Shown in pieces: positions 8,455 to 17,577 of a stretch of DNA of 64,000 nt. This DNA is from Flexivirga caeni (GTDB lineage: Bacteria; Actinomycetota; Actinomycetes; Actinomycetales; Dermatophilaceae). The stretch is from positions 62,001 through 126,000 of the forward strand of contig NZ_RJJQ01000007.1 in assembly GCF_003724155.1 (NCBI RefSeq), in the 5' to 3' direction. The notes below the pieces were generated by a model, which ran no database searches, was not told the origin of the DNA, and was given only the letters and a program-made list of their open reading frames with translations. Numbering within the stretch: position 1 is the first letter of the stretch; each line of letters starts with the position of its first letter. The translations under genes were made by a program, and so were the position numbers.

Positions 8455-9839
8455 CCATGGTGACGAGCACGCGGCTGCGCACTCGGTTCGCTGCCGCACT
8501 GTCCGGGCTCTATGGTCGCGAGGTGCCGGCCTATACGACGCTGGTCGAGGTCTCGCGCCAGGTCAACGAGGACGTCCTGTCGGCCGGTGGTCCTGCCGCT
8601 GGGCGCCTCGGCGGCGCGCACCGGGTCACCGCAGAGCGGCATGGAGCCATCCGGGTCGGCAGCCCGACCGAGCCGGCCCAGGTCGCCCGGATCTTCGGTG
8701 CGTTCGGTATGACGCCAGCGGGCTTCTACGACCTGCGCGACGCCCGTCCGGAGCCGATCCCCGTCATCGCCACCGCATTTCGGCCCGCTGACCCCGCCGA
8801 GCTCGCGCAGAACCCGTTCCGGGTCTTCACCTCGATGCTCGTCCCGCAGGACCGCAGGTTCTTCGACGCCGATCTGGAGCAACGACTGGTCCGCTTCATC
8901 GACCAGCGGGAGTTGTTCTGCCCGGAGCTGCTGTCCCTGGCGGACCGGGCCGAAGCAGAGAGCGGGCTCGAGGAAACCGACGCAACCCGCTTACTGGATC
9001 TGGCGACCGCCGCATTCGCGCTGTCAGCCGACCCGGTCGATCGGGCCTGGTATCACGAGCTGGAACGAGTTTCCGCGGTGGCTGCAGACATCGGCGGAGT
9101 CAGCACGACGCACATCAATCACCTGACGCCACGTGTTCTGGACATCGATGACCTTTACCGCCGGATGCAGGCCCGAGGGATCGAGATGATCGACCAGATC
9201 CAGGGGCCGCCGCGATGGAACGGTCCCGACGTCCTGCTGCGGCAAACCTCGTTCCGTGCGCTGGCGGAGGCCCGCCGCTTCCGCGAGCCGGACGGGTCGA
9301 TCAGCAGCGGTGACCTCCGTGTCCGGTTCGGCGAGGTCGAGGCCAGAGGGATCGCGCTGACCTCCCGCGGCCGGACGCTGTATGACGAACTGCTGGCCGA
9401 GGTGGATCGCCGGCTCGCCGATGACCCGGTGGCCGTCCCGCAGCAGGTTGCGGCGCAGGTCTGGTCGGAGGGTATGCCGCACACCGAGACTGCGCTGCAT
9501 TCCCAAGGCCTGGGTTTCTTCACGTACTCGCTCACCGCCAGTCGGCCGGCCGGCGGAGCGCCGCTCGACCTCGCCATGCTGATCAACACCTGTGCGGTGA
9601 CGTTGCACCCGATCGTCTATGAGGACTTCCTGCCGCAATCCGCCGCAGGGATCTTTGCCTCCAACCTCTCCGGCAACGGCAGCGTCGACCAGGACCGCGG
9701 CGGCGCGCCACGCGACATGGCCTGGCTGTCTGCCGCGATCGACCGTGAGGTCCGTGACCCCAACCTCATCTACCAGGCGCAGACCGATGCCTCGCTCCGC
9801 GCCCTGCGGGAGACGTTGCGCATCCCCGACCTCGCCTGA
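8451..9839 (+). CDS. DUF1338 / HglS-like 2-oxoadipate dioxygenase/decarboxylase
   Basis: A 462-aa member of the DUF1338 (YdcJ/HglS) family. HglS is a non-haem Fe(II) enzyme that turns 2-oxoadipate into D-2-hydroxyglutarate and CO2 in lysine catabolism. Signature pieces seen are ERHGAIRVG (N-terminal His ligand and binding Arg), STTHINHLTPRVLD (second His) and the C-terminal PIVYEDFLPQSAAGIFASNL, which holds the Glu ligand and substrate loop. Length matches the family. It overlaps the BKACE stop by ATGA, so both are made from one transcript. Activity on 2-oxoadipate itself is an inference from family; a related 2-oxo acid is equally possible. Confidence 0.85.
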   Translation: MTMVTSTRLRTRFAAALSGLYGREVPAYTTLVEVSRQVNEDVLSAGGPAAGRLGGAHRVTAERHGAIRVGSPTEPAQVARIFGAFGMTPAGFYDLRDARPEPIPVIATAFRPADPAELAQNPFRVFTSMLVPQDRRFFDADLEQRLVRFIDQRELFCPELLSLADRAEAESGLEETDATRLLDLATAAFALSADPVDRAWYHELERVSAVAADIGGVSTTHINHLTPRVLDIDDLYRRMQARGIEMIDQIQGPPRWNGPDVLLRQTSFRALAEARRFREPDGSISSGDLRVRFGEVEARGIALTSRGRTLYDELLAEVDRRLADDPVAVPQQVAAQVWSEGMPHTETALHSQGLGFFTYSLTASRPAGGAPLDLAMLINTCAVTLHPIVYEDFLPQSAAGIFASNLSGNGSVDQDRGGAPRDMAWLSAAIDREVRDPNLIYQAQTDASLRALRETLRIPDLA

Positions 9840-9904
9840 CGATCGAGCCCACGAGCGACGCTCACGACGCTCGGCATGGCCGGCTGATGCACCTCGCGGC
9901 GCCT

Positions 9905-10015
9905 GCTATCCAGGAGGGTTCGGAAATAACTCTTATAGAACTCTTGTGCTATCAGGGTGCGTTCAAGTAAACTACAGGTACGGTGAAAAATACTGAACGG
10001 CAAGGAGGTCCGTGT
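9905..10015 (+). promoter_or_regulatory. A/T-rich upstream region of the DUF222-HNH gene
   Basis: This leader is much richer in A/T than anything nearby, with a repeated AACTCTT (from about 9929 and 9940) and an AAGGAGGT ribosome-binding site (10001-10008) 7 nt before the ATG. The composition suggests the promoter is here, but I cannot single out -35 and -10 hexamers with confidence. Confidence 0.4.
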
Positions 10016-11413
10016 ATGACGACCAACAATCCCGGGCCTCTGCTGCCCGGCGAGGTTGAGGTTTCGGGAGCACGCGGCGGTGACGTTTCCGGCGACATTG
10101 ACGGTATGCCGACCATGTCCGATGTGACGCCCGCTCCGGTGGTGCCGGGTCGTGCTGCGGAGATTCTGGAGATGGCTCGGGAGTTCCGAGCCGCTCTGGA
10201 TGAGGTACCGGGTGCGTTGTACCAGCTCGGGGAAGAAGGACTGTCGGACCTGATGACCCATTTGATGGGCGTGCATGTTCGTGCTGCGCAGGTGGCGACG
10301 GTGGTGGTGGCGGAGGCCCATATTCGGGGTGAGGTGAACACGTCGGTGTCGGCGTCGGGGGTGCAGTGGATCACCGCTCACGCGGTCGAGGCGGGCACGA
10401 TGGTGGAGCCGCGGGATGCGAAGACGATGGCCGTGGTTGCCGAAGCCTACGGCGACCGCCGCAATGCCGTGGTGGCGGATGCTGTCCGGGAAGGCAGATG
10501 CACCCTGGCGGTGGCCCGGGCGGCGTTGTCGAACACGGACAAGGTGGCCCCGGTGTTGCCGGGCGCGTCGCGGGATGAACTGTTGGGTCACTTCCTGCAC
10601 CTGGATCCGGCGTTGGGGTCTCGTGGGGTGTCGGCGTTGACGCGGATGATCATCGCCCAGTACGCCCCCGACACCCTCTCCGCGCAGGACGCGAAACTGG
10701 AGGCAGTCGAAACCTTGAGCTGGTTCACGACGCCGACGGGGATGACCCGCCTGACCGCAGAACTCGCTCCCGCGAGTGCGGCGGTGATGAAGTCCGCGAT
10801 CCTGGCCCTGTCGGCACCCCAACCAGTCCCGTGCGATGAACACCCGAGTGTGACGGTGGCGGATGAGCGGACCCCGGGGAAACGTCGCGCGGACGCGCTC
10901 ACCGAACTGATCACCGCCGCCGCGAAGGTGCTGGCCGGGGATGCGTCTCCGACCGGTGCGGCGGCGACCGCGCTGGTCACGATGGACCTGGATGTCCTGA
11001 CCGAGGGTGTGGGGCATGGCCAGGTTGTGGCGACCGGTGACGTCCTGGATGCGGGTGCCGCCCGCCGGTTGGCGTGTGATGCGCAGGTCATCCCGATCGT
11101 CCTCGGCGCCCGGAGTGAACCCCTTGATGTGGGGCGCAAAGAGCGGCTGGTCACCAAAGGCTTACGCACCGCCGTCATCACCCGGGACCACGGGTGCACC
11201 TTCCCTGGGTGTGACCGGCCACCGGGCATGTGCGAAGTCCATCATGTGAACCCATGGTGGGCCGGCGGGGAAACGTGTTTGATCAATTCGGCGATGTTGT
11301 GTGCTTTCCATCACCACCTGGTCCACCGGCTGGGTCTACTCGCGGCCGTCACCGCGGCCGGGGTGTGCTGGGACTTGACCCCCGACCGGATGCCCACCCG
11401 CGACGCAGCCTGA
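10016..11413 (+). CDS. DUF222 domain and HNH endonuclease (13E12-repeat family)
   Basis: A 465-aa protein of the family known in mycobacteria as the 13E12 repeat. The N-terminal DUF222 helical domain covers roughly residues 30-330. The C-terminal HNH nuclease reads TRDHGCTFPGCDRPPGMCEV, then HHVNPWWAGGET, then AMLCAFHHHLVH, with two Cys pairs and catalytic His. Such genes occur in many near-identical copies in actinobacterial genomes and are thought to be mobile, but their mechanism is not established. The A/T-rich leader and the strong ribosome-binding site travel with the gene. An internal repeat-rich stretch follows directly. No target-site duplication was recognised. Confidence 0.9.
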   Translation: MTTNNPGPLLPGEVEVSGARGGDVSGDIDGMPTMSDVTPAPVVPGRAAEILEMAREFRAALDEVPGALYQLGEEGLSDLMTHLMGVHVRAAQVATVVVAEAHIRGEVNTSVSASGVQWITAHAVEAGTMVEPRDAKTMAVVAEAYGDRRNAVVADAVREGRCTLAVARAALSNTDKVAPVLPGASRDELLGHFLHLDPALGSRGVSALTRMIIAQYAPDTLSAQDAKLEAVETLSWFTTPTGMTRLTAELAPASAAVMKSAILALSAPQPVPCDEHPSVTVADERTPGKRRADALTELITAAAKVLAGDASPTGAAATALVTMDLDVLTEGVGHGQVVATGDVLDAGAARRLACDAQVIPIVLGARSEPLDVGRKERLVTKGLRTAVITRDHGCTFPGCDRPPGMCEVHHVNPWWAGGETCLINSAMLCAFHHHLVHRLGLLAAVTAAGVCWDLTPDRMPTRDAA

Positions 11414-11920
11414 GCTAGCGCCACCACCGCAGCCTGAGCAGCACGGCCCTGGCAGCGCACCTGCCCGAGCAGTGCCGGACCAGCTGCCTGAGCGGCACCG
11501 GACCAGTTCGGCAAGCCTGGCCCCTGCAGCGCCTGACGCTGGCCGGCGAGGATCCCGCAGCCTGCCCCGCCAGGCCAGTCAGGACCACGTCTCACCGAGC
11601 GGGGTAGAACCCGCCGACCGGCATACGACCTCGGGCTGCGCGCTCCTCTCGCCGAGCGGGGTAGAAGCCCACCGAACGGGGTACAACCACGCACACTCAA
11701 GCACCGGATATCTACCCCGCCTCGACACCGAAGTACCCCGCTCGGCGAAGAGCCCGTGTGCCGCCGCGCCCACGGTGGCACTCCCGGACGAGAAACTGCC
11801 AACCTGACACTGTCGCGAAGCGTCGCTGGTGAGGGGTCAACATCCTGAACTCCGGAGGTCAGGAAAGAGGTCAACCACAATTGCAACGCCCTGCCACTGA
11901 GAGCGAATCTCCCCCAGAAA
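11414..11920. repeat. Gene-free 500-bp stretch with dispersed CCGAGCGGGGTAGAA repeats
   Basis: No gene is credible here. The left part (11414-11580) is degenerate G/C-rich sequence. From 11595 to 11752 a 15-bp word CCGAGCGGGGTAGAA recurs: exact at 11595-11609 and 11652-11666, one variant at 11672-11686 (CCGAACGGGGTACAA), plus inverted forms near 11712 and 11733 (TACCCCGCTCGGCGAAG). The direct and inverted copies can pair into a large hairpin. The core CTCRCCGAGCG also occurs in hairpins at 19461 and 62168, so this is one locus of a dispersed family. A vestige of a mobile element is possible. Confidence 0.6.
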
Positions 11921-11923
11921 CAG

Positions 11924-11950
11924 GAAAACCGTTGCAACGCAACGGTTTCT
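11924..11950 (-). terminator. Rho-independent terminator of tRNA-Pro
   Basis: On the minus strand, a perfect 9-bp stem AAACCGTTG/CAACGGTTT with a 5-nt loop (plus strand 11926-11948) is followed by a short T run. It begins a few nt after the tRNA 3' end, where a terminator is expected. Confidence 0.75.
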
Positions 11951-11953
11951 CTG

Positions 11954-12027
11954 TCGGGATGACAGGATTTGAACCTGCGACCCTCTGACCCCCAGTCAGA
12001 TGCGCTACCAAGCTGCGCCACATCCCG
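11954..12027 (-). tRNA. tRNA-Pro (anticodon GGG)
   Basis: The minus strand folds as a standard cloverleaf of 74 nt. The acceptor stem pairs CGGGATG with CATCCCG, with discriminator A. The D arm is GCGC/GCGC and the anticodon stem TCTGA/TCAGA carries the loop CTGGGGG, giving anticodon GGG, which reads CCC. The T arm is GCAGG-TTCAAAT-CCTGT. CCA is not encoded. It is followed by its own terminator hairpin and lies 67 bp downstream of the der stop, so it could be transcribed separately or by read-through from der. Confidence 0.95.
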
Positions 12028-12093
12028 TTGCCCCTTGGGGGGCGACCGAAACGATATCGCACGACCTACCGTGCGACCCAATCGGCAGCCGCC

Positions 12094-13542
12094 TCAGCGG
12101 CGCCGCTTCTCGCGCACCCGCACGGAGACCTCGATCGGCGTGCCTTCGAAGCCGAACTCCTCGCGCAGCCGCCGCTCCAGGAAGCGCCGGTAGCCCGCCT
12201 CGATGAAGCCGGATGCGAAGACGACGAACCGCGGCGGCCGGGTGGACGCCTGGGTGGCGAAGAGGATGCGCGGCTGCTTGCCGCCGCGGACCGGGTGCGG
12301 GTGCGCGGCGACGACCTCGCCGAGGAAGGAGTTGAGCCGGCCGGTGGGCACGCGCTGGTCCCAGGAGTCGAGTGCGACCTCCAGTCCGGGCACGAGTCGG
12401 TCGACGTGCCGGCCGGTCATCGCGGAGATGTTGGCGCGCGGTGCCCACGAGACCTGGGACAGATCGCGCTCGATCTCCCGCTCCAGGTAGTGCCGGCGTT
12501 CCTCGTCGAGCAAGTCCCACTTGTTGAAGGCGAGCACCAGCGCCCGGCCCGCGTCGATCACCTGCTGCACGACCCGGATATCGGCCTCGGCAATGTTCTC
12601 CTCAGCGTCGATCAGGACCACGGCGACCTCGGCCTTCTCGATTGCCGCCTGCGTGCGCAGCGACGCGTAGAAGTCGGCGCCCCGGGTCAGGTGCACGCGG
12701 CGGCGGATGCCGGCCGTGTCGACGAATCGCCATGGTTTGCCGCCGAGTTCGATCAGTTCGTCGACCGGGTCACGGGTCGTGCCGGCGACGTTGTCGACGA
12801 CGACGCGGTCCTCGCCTGCCAGCTTGTTGAGCAGCGACGACTTGCCGACGTTGGGGCGGCCGACGAGGGCCACGCGGCGTGGCCCTCCGCGCTCGTATGC
12901 CGCAACGGCCGACTTCTCCGGCAGCACCTCCAAGAGCGCGTCCAGCGCGTCACCGGTGCCGCGGCCGTGCAGCGCCGAGACCGGCCAGGGCTGACCCAGG
13001 CCGAGCGACCACAACGCAGCCGCTTCGAGTTCGGTCTTCTGGTCGTCGACCTTGTTGGCGACCAGCACGACCGGACGGCCCGATCGCCGCAGCAGCCGCA
13101 CGACCGCTTCGTCGGTGTCGGTCGCGCCGACCTTCGCGTCGACGACGAAGAGCACCGCGTCGGCGAGCTCGATCGCGACTTCGGCCTGCTCCGCAACCCT
13201 CAGGTGTATGCCGCTGGCGTCGACCTCCCAGCCGCCTGTGTCGACGAGGGTGAAGTTGCGCCCGGACCACTCGGCGTCATACGCGACCCGGTCGCGCGTG
13301 ACGCCCGGGATGTCCTCGACGACGGCCTCCCGGCGACCGAGGACCCGGTTGACCAGCGTCGACTTGCCGACGTTGGGCCGGCCGATGATGGCGACCACGG
13401 GTCGGCCGGGCTGCTCGCCGTCGTCGGCTGCGTCGAGACCGTCAGTCGCCAGTAGCGCGCGGTCCTCTTCGCTGAGGTCGAAGTCGTCGAGCCCGACTCG
13501 CAGGGCCTTCTCGACCGACTCGTCGTGGGGGGAATCAGACAT
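12094..13542 (-). CDS. der: Ribosome biogenesis GTPase Der (EngA)
   Basis: A 482-aa essential GTPase that acts in maturation of the 50S subunit. It has the diagnostic tandem G domains: the first with GRPNVGKST (residues 54-62), DTGGWE and NKVD; the second with [15 protein letters not shown] and NKWD. A C-terminal KH-like domain follows. About 50 acidic N-terminal residues precede the first G domain, as in other actinobacteria. It is the last gene of the leftward xerD-scpAB-cmk block, 33 nt after plsC. Confidence 0.97.
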   Translation of the reverse strand: MSDSPHDESVEKALRVGLDDFDLSEEDRALLATDGLDAADDGEQPGRPVVAIIGRPNVGKSTLVNRVLGRREAVVEDIPGVTRDRVAYDAEWSGRNFTLVDTGGWEVDASGIHLRVAEQAEVAIELADAVLFVVDAKVGATDTDEAVVRLLRRSGRPVVLVANKVDDQKTELEAAALWSLGLGQPWPVSALHGRGTGDALDALLEVLPEKSAVAAYERGGPRRVALVGRPNVGKSSLLNKLAGEDRVVVDNVAGTTRDPVDELIELGGKPWRFVDTAGIRRRVHLTRGADFYASLRTQAAIEKAEVAVVLIDAEENIAEADIRVVQQVIDAGRALVLAFNKWDLLDEERRHYLEREIERDLSQVSWAPRANISAMTGRHVDRLVPGLEVALDSWDQRVPTGRLNSFLGEVVAAHPHPVRGGKQPRILFATQASTRPPRFVVFASGFIEAGYRRFLERRLREEFGFEGTPIEVSVRVREKRRR

Positions 13543-13575
13543 TGGTCCATCATCCCTGACAACGGGCGCAAACCG

Positions 13576-14235
13576 TTATTCGGGCGTGCCCTCCGGCAGC
13601 GCGAGGCCGGTTTCGCGGGTCGCCGCCTGCACGTGCGCAGCCAGCCGGGCACGCAACTCCTCGGTCGAGAGTCGCAACCGCTCCCGGCCGGGCACCCCGC
13701 GGTGCTTCTCCAGCGTGAACGCGTCACCGACGACCACGCGCACGCGGCCGCGCAGCTTCGGCCACGAGTCGCGCCCGCCGGTGCCCTTGGTGCCCAGCAC
13801 CGCGACCGGCACGATCTGGGCGCCGGTCGCCTGTGCAAGGAACGCGGCACCCTGCTGCGCAGTCTGCACCGCTCCCCCACCGCGGGTGCCCTCGGGGAAG
13901 ATGCCGAGTCCGCCGCCGCCTGCCAGCACCTCGCGCGCTGCGCCGAGGGCGTCGCGGTCGGCGCTGTTCTGGTCGATCGGGATCTGGCCGGTGGCTCTCA
14001 GGAACACACCCCACGCGGACGAAAAGTAGGACCGCTTCACCAGGAAGCGCAACGGCCGCGGGGTGAAGATGAAAACCATTGGGCCATCGAGGAATCCAAC
14101 ATGGTTGGACACCACGATGACCGGACCGGTAGCCGGTACGCGCTCCTCATGCAGGGGCTGCACGTCATACAGCAGGTGGGCGAGCCGCACACCCAGCCAG
14201 CGGGCTCCATCAACCAGCCGTGGTCGATAGGTCAT
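13576..14235 (-). CDS. 1-acyl-sn-glycerol-3-phosphate acyltransferase (PlsC-like)
   Basis: A 219-aa membrane-associated acyltransferase that would add the sn-2 acyl chain in phosphatidic acid synthesis. It carries the catalytic NHxxxxD box as NHVGFLD, the FPEGTR glycerol-phosphate box, and the IPVDQ-like block IPIDQ. One hydrophobic segment follows the catalytic box. The start overlaps the end of cmk by 26 nt, so the genes are translated from one message. The cmk-acyltransferase-der arrangement is common in actinobacteria. Several PlsC paralogues usually exist, so the exact acyl acceptor is not certain. Confidence 0.88.
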   Translation of the reverse strand: MTYRPRLVDGARWLGVRLAHLLYDVQPLHEERVPATGPVIVVSNHVGFLDGPMVFIFTPRPLRFLVKRSYFSSAWGVFLRATGQIPIDQNSADRDALGAAREVLAGGGGLGIFPEGTRGGGAVQTAQQGAAFLAQATGAQIVPVAVLGTKGTGGRDSWPKLRGRVRVVVGDAFTLEKHRGVPGRERLRLSTEELRARLAAHVQAATRETGLALPEGTPE

Positions 14236-14902
14236 CGGTGGCCTCCTTCACGACGTGGAGCACGGCGTCGACGGACTGGGCGAAATCGATGTCGGACGTG
14301 TCGATGGTGACCACGCCGTCGGCGGCCGTCGTGAACTGCGAGACCGTCGAGTCGGTGCGGTCACGGTCCACGATCTGCGACCGTGTCGCCTCGGTGGCCA
14401 CACGCAACTGCCGGGACCGGCGCTGCATCCGCGCATCCTCGCTGGCCGTCATCAAGATCCGCACCGCCGCATCGGGGGCAACAACCGTGGTGATGTCACG
14501 CCCCTCGGCGACACAACCGCCGGTCGCCGCGCATCCCTCGGCGATCAGGTCCCGTTGGCGTTGCTTCATGTTCGCGCGCACGTCGAGGTTGGTCGCGACC
14601 CGCGACACCACCGAGGTCACTGCGTCTTCGCGGATCTCGCGGTCGATCCGCCGGTCCCCGACCCCGACCGACGGAGCGGCGGGATCCATGCCCATCCGCA
14701 GGTCGAACGTTTGCGCGTGCGCGCTGACCGCTGCGGAGTCGTCAAGGTCGATCGCCGAGGCAACGCAGGACCACGCCAGCGCCCGGTACATCGCGCCCGT
14801 GTCGAGATAGCTGATGCCCAGTCGCGTCGCCACGGTCTTCGACACGCTCGACTTCCCCGTCCCCGACGGGCCGTCGATCGCAATGATCAGCGGGTCATTC
14901 AT
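14210..14902 (-). CDS. cmk: Cytidylate kinase
   Basis: A 230-aa kinase that phosphorylates CMP and dCMP with ATP. It has the P-loop IDGPSGTGKSS near the N-terminus, the SYLDTGAMYRA nucleotide-binding helix, the VAEGRDITTVV lid region and a late NMP-binding Asp/Arg segment (SQIVDRDRTDS). The ATG at 14902 has GGAG 5 nt upstream and overlaps the tyrA stop by 8 nt; a GTG two codons earlier is the alternative. It lies within the conserved rluB-cmk-der block. Confidence 0.95.
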   Translation of the reverse strand: MNDPLIIAIDGPSGTGKSSVSKTVATRLGISYLDTGAMYRALAWSCVASAIDLDDSAAVSAHAQTFDLRMGMDPAAPSVGVGDRRIDREIREDAVTSVVSRVATNLDVRANMKQRQRDLIAEGCAATGGCVAEGRDITTVVAPDAAVRILMTASEDARMQRRSRQLRVATEATRSQIVDRDRTDSTVSQFTTAADGVVTIDTSDIDFAQSVDAVLHVVKEATDDLSTTAG

Positions 14903-16040
14903 GAACACTCCATCCCTTCTCCTCCAACACTTCTCGCAGTCGATCGAGCGCCGCGGGAACCACCGACAGCTCGATCAGACCGACCATCGCGCCGACCCCG
15001 TGCTCCATGCGCAGGTCCTCCAAGTTGATGCCCGCGTCACCCACGTCGTTGAAGAGCCGCGCGAACGACCCCGGCTCGTCCGGGATCGGCACGATCACCG
15101 TCGCGTAGTTGGTCGGCGCCGCCCCGTGCTTGCCCGGAATCCGTGCGTGGCCCAGCTGACCGTCGGAGATCAGCCGCGCCACAGCACCGCGCGAGCCGTC
15201 CGCGGAAGCCTCGCCAGCCAACCCGGCCAGTGCCGCCGCAACGGTTGTCAGCCGGTCAATGACCCGGTTCAGCACCGGCGCCACCGCCCCCGCGTTGCCG
15301 GCGAGGATCTGGGTCCACAACATCGGATCACTGGCCGCGATGCGGGTGACGTCACGAATTCCCCCGCCGGACAACGCAATTGCATCCTCGGGCAACTCCC
15401 GCAACTGCGCGGCCACCACGGACGCCGCCAGTTGCGGAACATGGGAAACCACGGCTACCGCCGCGTCGTGCTCGGCCGCCGGCATGGTGGTGACTGCTGC
15501 GCCGGTGGCCGTCGCCAACTCATGGACAGCCTCGACCGCTTCCGGATCGGACTCGGGCAGCGGGCAGATCACCCAGGTGCGCCCCTCGAAGAGATCCTGC
15601 TGCGCCGCCACCGCACCGGAACGCTCCCGGCCCGCCATCGGGTGGCTCCCGACATACCGACGCAGATGCCCGGGCTCGGCCAGGGACCGTATGTCGTCCG
15701 CGACGCGTTCCTTCACGGAGGCGACGTCGGCAACGACCGCGTTCGGCCAGCGCGTCAGCTGGCCGACCACCACCTGCGCCGCCACGTCCGGCGGCGCCGC
15801 CACCAGGATCACGTCGGCGGGTTCGCCGTCGGCGACGACACCCGCGCCGAGATCGGCCGCCAGCGCCTGTGCAGTCGGCGACGGATCGGTCAACAGCACA
15901 CGAAAACCCTTGTGAGAGAGCGCAAGACCGATGGACGCGCCGATCAGTCCGGTGCCGACGATGCGGACGGTTGAGCGGTTCGGCCTCGATACGCCTCCCC
16001 CGCTTCGCCCCTCCGGCACGCGACCAGCGCTGGTGCTCAC
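14895..16040 (-). CDS. tyrA: Prephenate dehydrogenase with C-terminal ACT domain
   Basis: A 381-aa NAD(P)-dependent enzyme of tyrosine synthesis that oxidatively decarboxylates prephenate. The Rossmann motif VGTGLIGASIG starts near residue 28. The family blocks SHPMAGRERSG and SHVPQLAASVV (catalytic His) follow. The last 80 residues (VIVPIPDEPGSFARLFNDVG...INLEDLRMEHG) form an ACT domain, the usual site of tyrosine feedback. The GTG start overlaps the rluB stop as GTGA, coupling it to the pseudouridine synthase, and cmk overlaps its end. Confidence 0.95.
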   Translation of the reverse strand: MSTSAGRVPEGRSGGGVSRPNRSTVRIVGTGLIGASIGLALSHKGFRVLLTDPSPTAQALAADLGAGVVADGEPADVILVAAPPDVAAQVVVGQLTRWPNAVVADVASVKERVADDIRSLAEPGHLRRYVGSHPMAGRERSGAVAAQQDLFEGRTWVICPLPESDPEAVEAVHELATATGAAVTTMPAAEHDAAVAVVSHVPQLAASVVAAQLRELPEDAIALSGGGIRDVTRIAASDPMLWTQILAGNAGAVAPVLNRVIDRLTTVAAALAGLAGEASADGSRGAVARLISDGQLGHARIPGKHGAAPTNYATVIVPIPDEPGSFARLFNDVGDAGINLEDLRMEHGVGAMVGLIELSVVPAALDRLREVLEEKGWSVHE

Positions 16041-16951
16041 AGCCCGGCCGCCTTGTAGAGCCCGGCGACCTCCGACTTCGTGAGCGGACGCAGCTTGCCG
16101 GGGCGCAACTCGCCGAGGTGCACGGGGCCGACGTCGGTGCGCGATAGGGACTCGACCGGGTGCCCGACGGCTTCGAGCATGCGGCGGACGATGTGCTTGC
16201 GCCCCTCGTGCAGCACGACCTCGACCAGCGCCCAGCCGGGCGTGGAGTCGACGACTTTGAACGAGTCGACCGCGACCTTGCCGTCATCGAGTTCGACCCC
16301 GCCACGCAACTGCTTGCCCAGGGTGCGCGGCACCGGCCCGGGAATCATCGCGACATACGTCTTGGGCACGCCGTACGACGGGTGCTGCAGGCGATTGGCC
16401 AGCTCGCCGTCGTTGGTCAGCAGCAACAGGCCTTCGGTCTCGACGTCGAGCCGGCCGACGTGGAAGAGGCGCTCCTTGCGCTGCTCGACGTAGTCGCCGA
16501 CCGACGGGCGTCCCATGTCGTCGCTCATCGTCGACACGACCCCGAGCGGCTTGTTGAACGCGAGGTAGACGCGTGACTCGTCCAGCTGGACCCGCTCGCC
16601 GTCCACGTGCACCGTCTGGCGCAGCGGATCGATGCGAACCCCGAGTTCCTGCACGACGTTTCCGTCGACCTGCACGCGGCCCTGCCGGATCAGATCCTCG
16701 CACACCCGGCGCGAGCCGACACCGGCCGCCGCGAGCAGCTTCTGCAGCCGCACGCCGTCCGGGTCGTGCACGTCGATGTATGGCGCAGCCGCCTTCGCCG
16801 GCTGCCCGTTCGGCCGCCGCTGGCTCGCGCCCGTCCGGGTCCGGGCCGGCCGTCCCGCGCCGCCGCTGCGACCGGCACCGCCGGAGCGTCCGCCGTTGCC
16901 GTGACCCCGGGCTGCGTTGCCCGACTGATTGTTTCGTCTGTTGCCTGTCAT
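16037..16951 (-). CDS. rluB: 23S rRNA pseudouridine synthase RluB-like
   Basis: A 304-aa RsuA/RluB-type pseudouridine synthase. An Arg/Gly/Asn-rich disordered tail of about 60 residues precedes an S4 RNA-binding domain (VRLQKLLAAAGVGSRRVCED). The catalytic domain follows with KPLGVVST and the catalytic Asp in HVGRLDVETEGLLLLTNDG, then the HEGRKHIVRRML block. Which rRNA uridine is modified cannot be told from sequence alone. The ATG overlaps the scpB stop as ATGA. The scpA-scpB-rluB order is conserved in Actinobacteria and Firmicutes. Confidence 0.93.
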   Translation of the reverse strand: MTGNRRNNQSGNAARGHGNGGRSGGAGRSGGAGRPARTRTGASQRRPNGQPAKAAAPYIDVHDPDGVRLQKLLAAAGVGSRRVCEDLIRQGRVQVDGNVVQELGVRIDPLRQTVHVDGERVQLDESRVYLAFNKPLGVVSTMSDDMGRPSVGDYVEQRKERLFHVGRLDVETEGLLLLTNDGELANRLQHPSYGVPKTYVAMIPGPVPRTLGKQLRGGVELDDGKVAVDSFKVVDSTPGWALVEVVLHEGRKHIVRRMLEAVGHPVESLSRTDVGPVHLGELRPGKLRPLTKSEVAGLYKAAGL

Positions 16952-17577
16952 CCGTGTCCCTGCGCGATCAGTTCGTCCACCACATCTGCGTCCGGCAGGT
17001 ATGGCGCCAGTGCCGGCAGCTCGTCGAGCGAGGAAAGCCCGAGTCGCTGCAGGAAGTAAGGGGTCGTGCCATACAGCATCGCACCCTGCTCGCCCTCGGT
17101 CCCGATCTCGACGATCAGGCCACGGGTGAGCAGCGTCCGCACCACGCCGTCGACGTTCACGCCCCGCACCGCGCTGATGCGCGAACGCGAGATCGGCTGT
17201 CGGTAGGCGATCACCGCGAGCGTCTCCAGCGACGCCTGCGTAAGCTTGGCCTGCTGTCCGTCCAGCAGGAACTTCTCCACGGCCGGGGCATAGTCCGGAC
17301 GGCTGTAGACCCGCCACCCCTGGTTGATGCAGCGGAGCGTGAATCCACGCTGCTGCTGGGCGTATTCGCGTTCCAGCTGCTCGATGATCTCGGTCACATC
17401 GGGCTCCGGCAGCTCCAGCGCAGTCGCGAGCTCGTGCGCCGTCACCGGCTGGTCGACGACCATCAGCACCGCCTCGATGGCGCTGCGCGCGCCGCCGGGC
17501 ATCGCGTCCAGGTCGAGCGCCGGCTGTTCCTCGGCGGGTGGGTCTGCTGTGCGCGGGTCGTCGCGCTCGTCGGTCAT
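16948..17577 (-). CDS. scpB: Segregation and condensation protein B
   Basis: A 209-aa winged-helix protein. With ScpA it bridges the Smc heads to form bacterial condensin. It shows the two winged-helix modules typical of the family: AIEAVLMVVDQPVTAHELA and LTQASLETLAVIAYRQPISR. The C-terminus, with GTTPYFLQRLGLSSLDELP, is also diagnostic. The ATG at 17577 follows GGAGGAG and overlaps the scpA stop (ATGA); upstream codons in this frame are antisense-like. It is followed by rluB with another 4-nt overlap. Confidence 0.95.
   Translation of the reverse strand: MTDERDDPRTADPPAEEQPALDLDAMPGGARSAIEAVLMVVDQPVTAHELATALELPEPDVTEIIEQLEREYAQQQRGFTLRCINQGWRVYSRPDYAPAVEKFLLDGQQAKLTQASLETLAVIAYRQPISRSRISAVRGVNVDGVVRTLLTRGLIVEIGTEGEQGAMLYGTTPYFLQRLGLSSLDELPALAPYLPDADVVDELIAQGHG

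Noticed and set aside
9983-10015. Upstream start for the DUF222-HNH protein
   Set aside because: The 11 extra residues overlap the strong AAGGAGGT that clearly serves the ATG at 10016.
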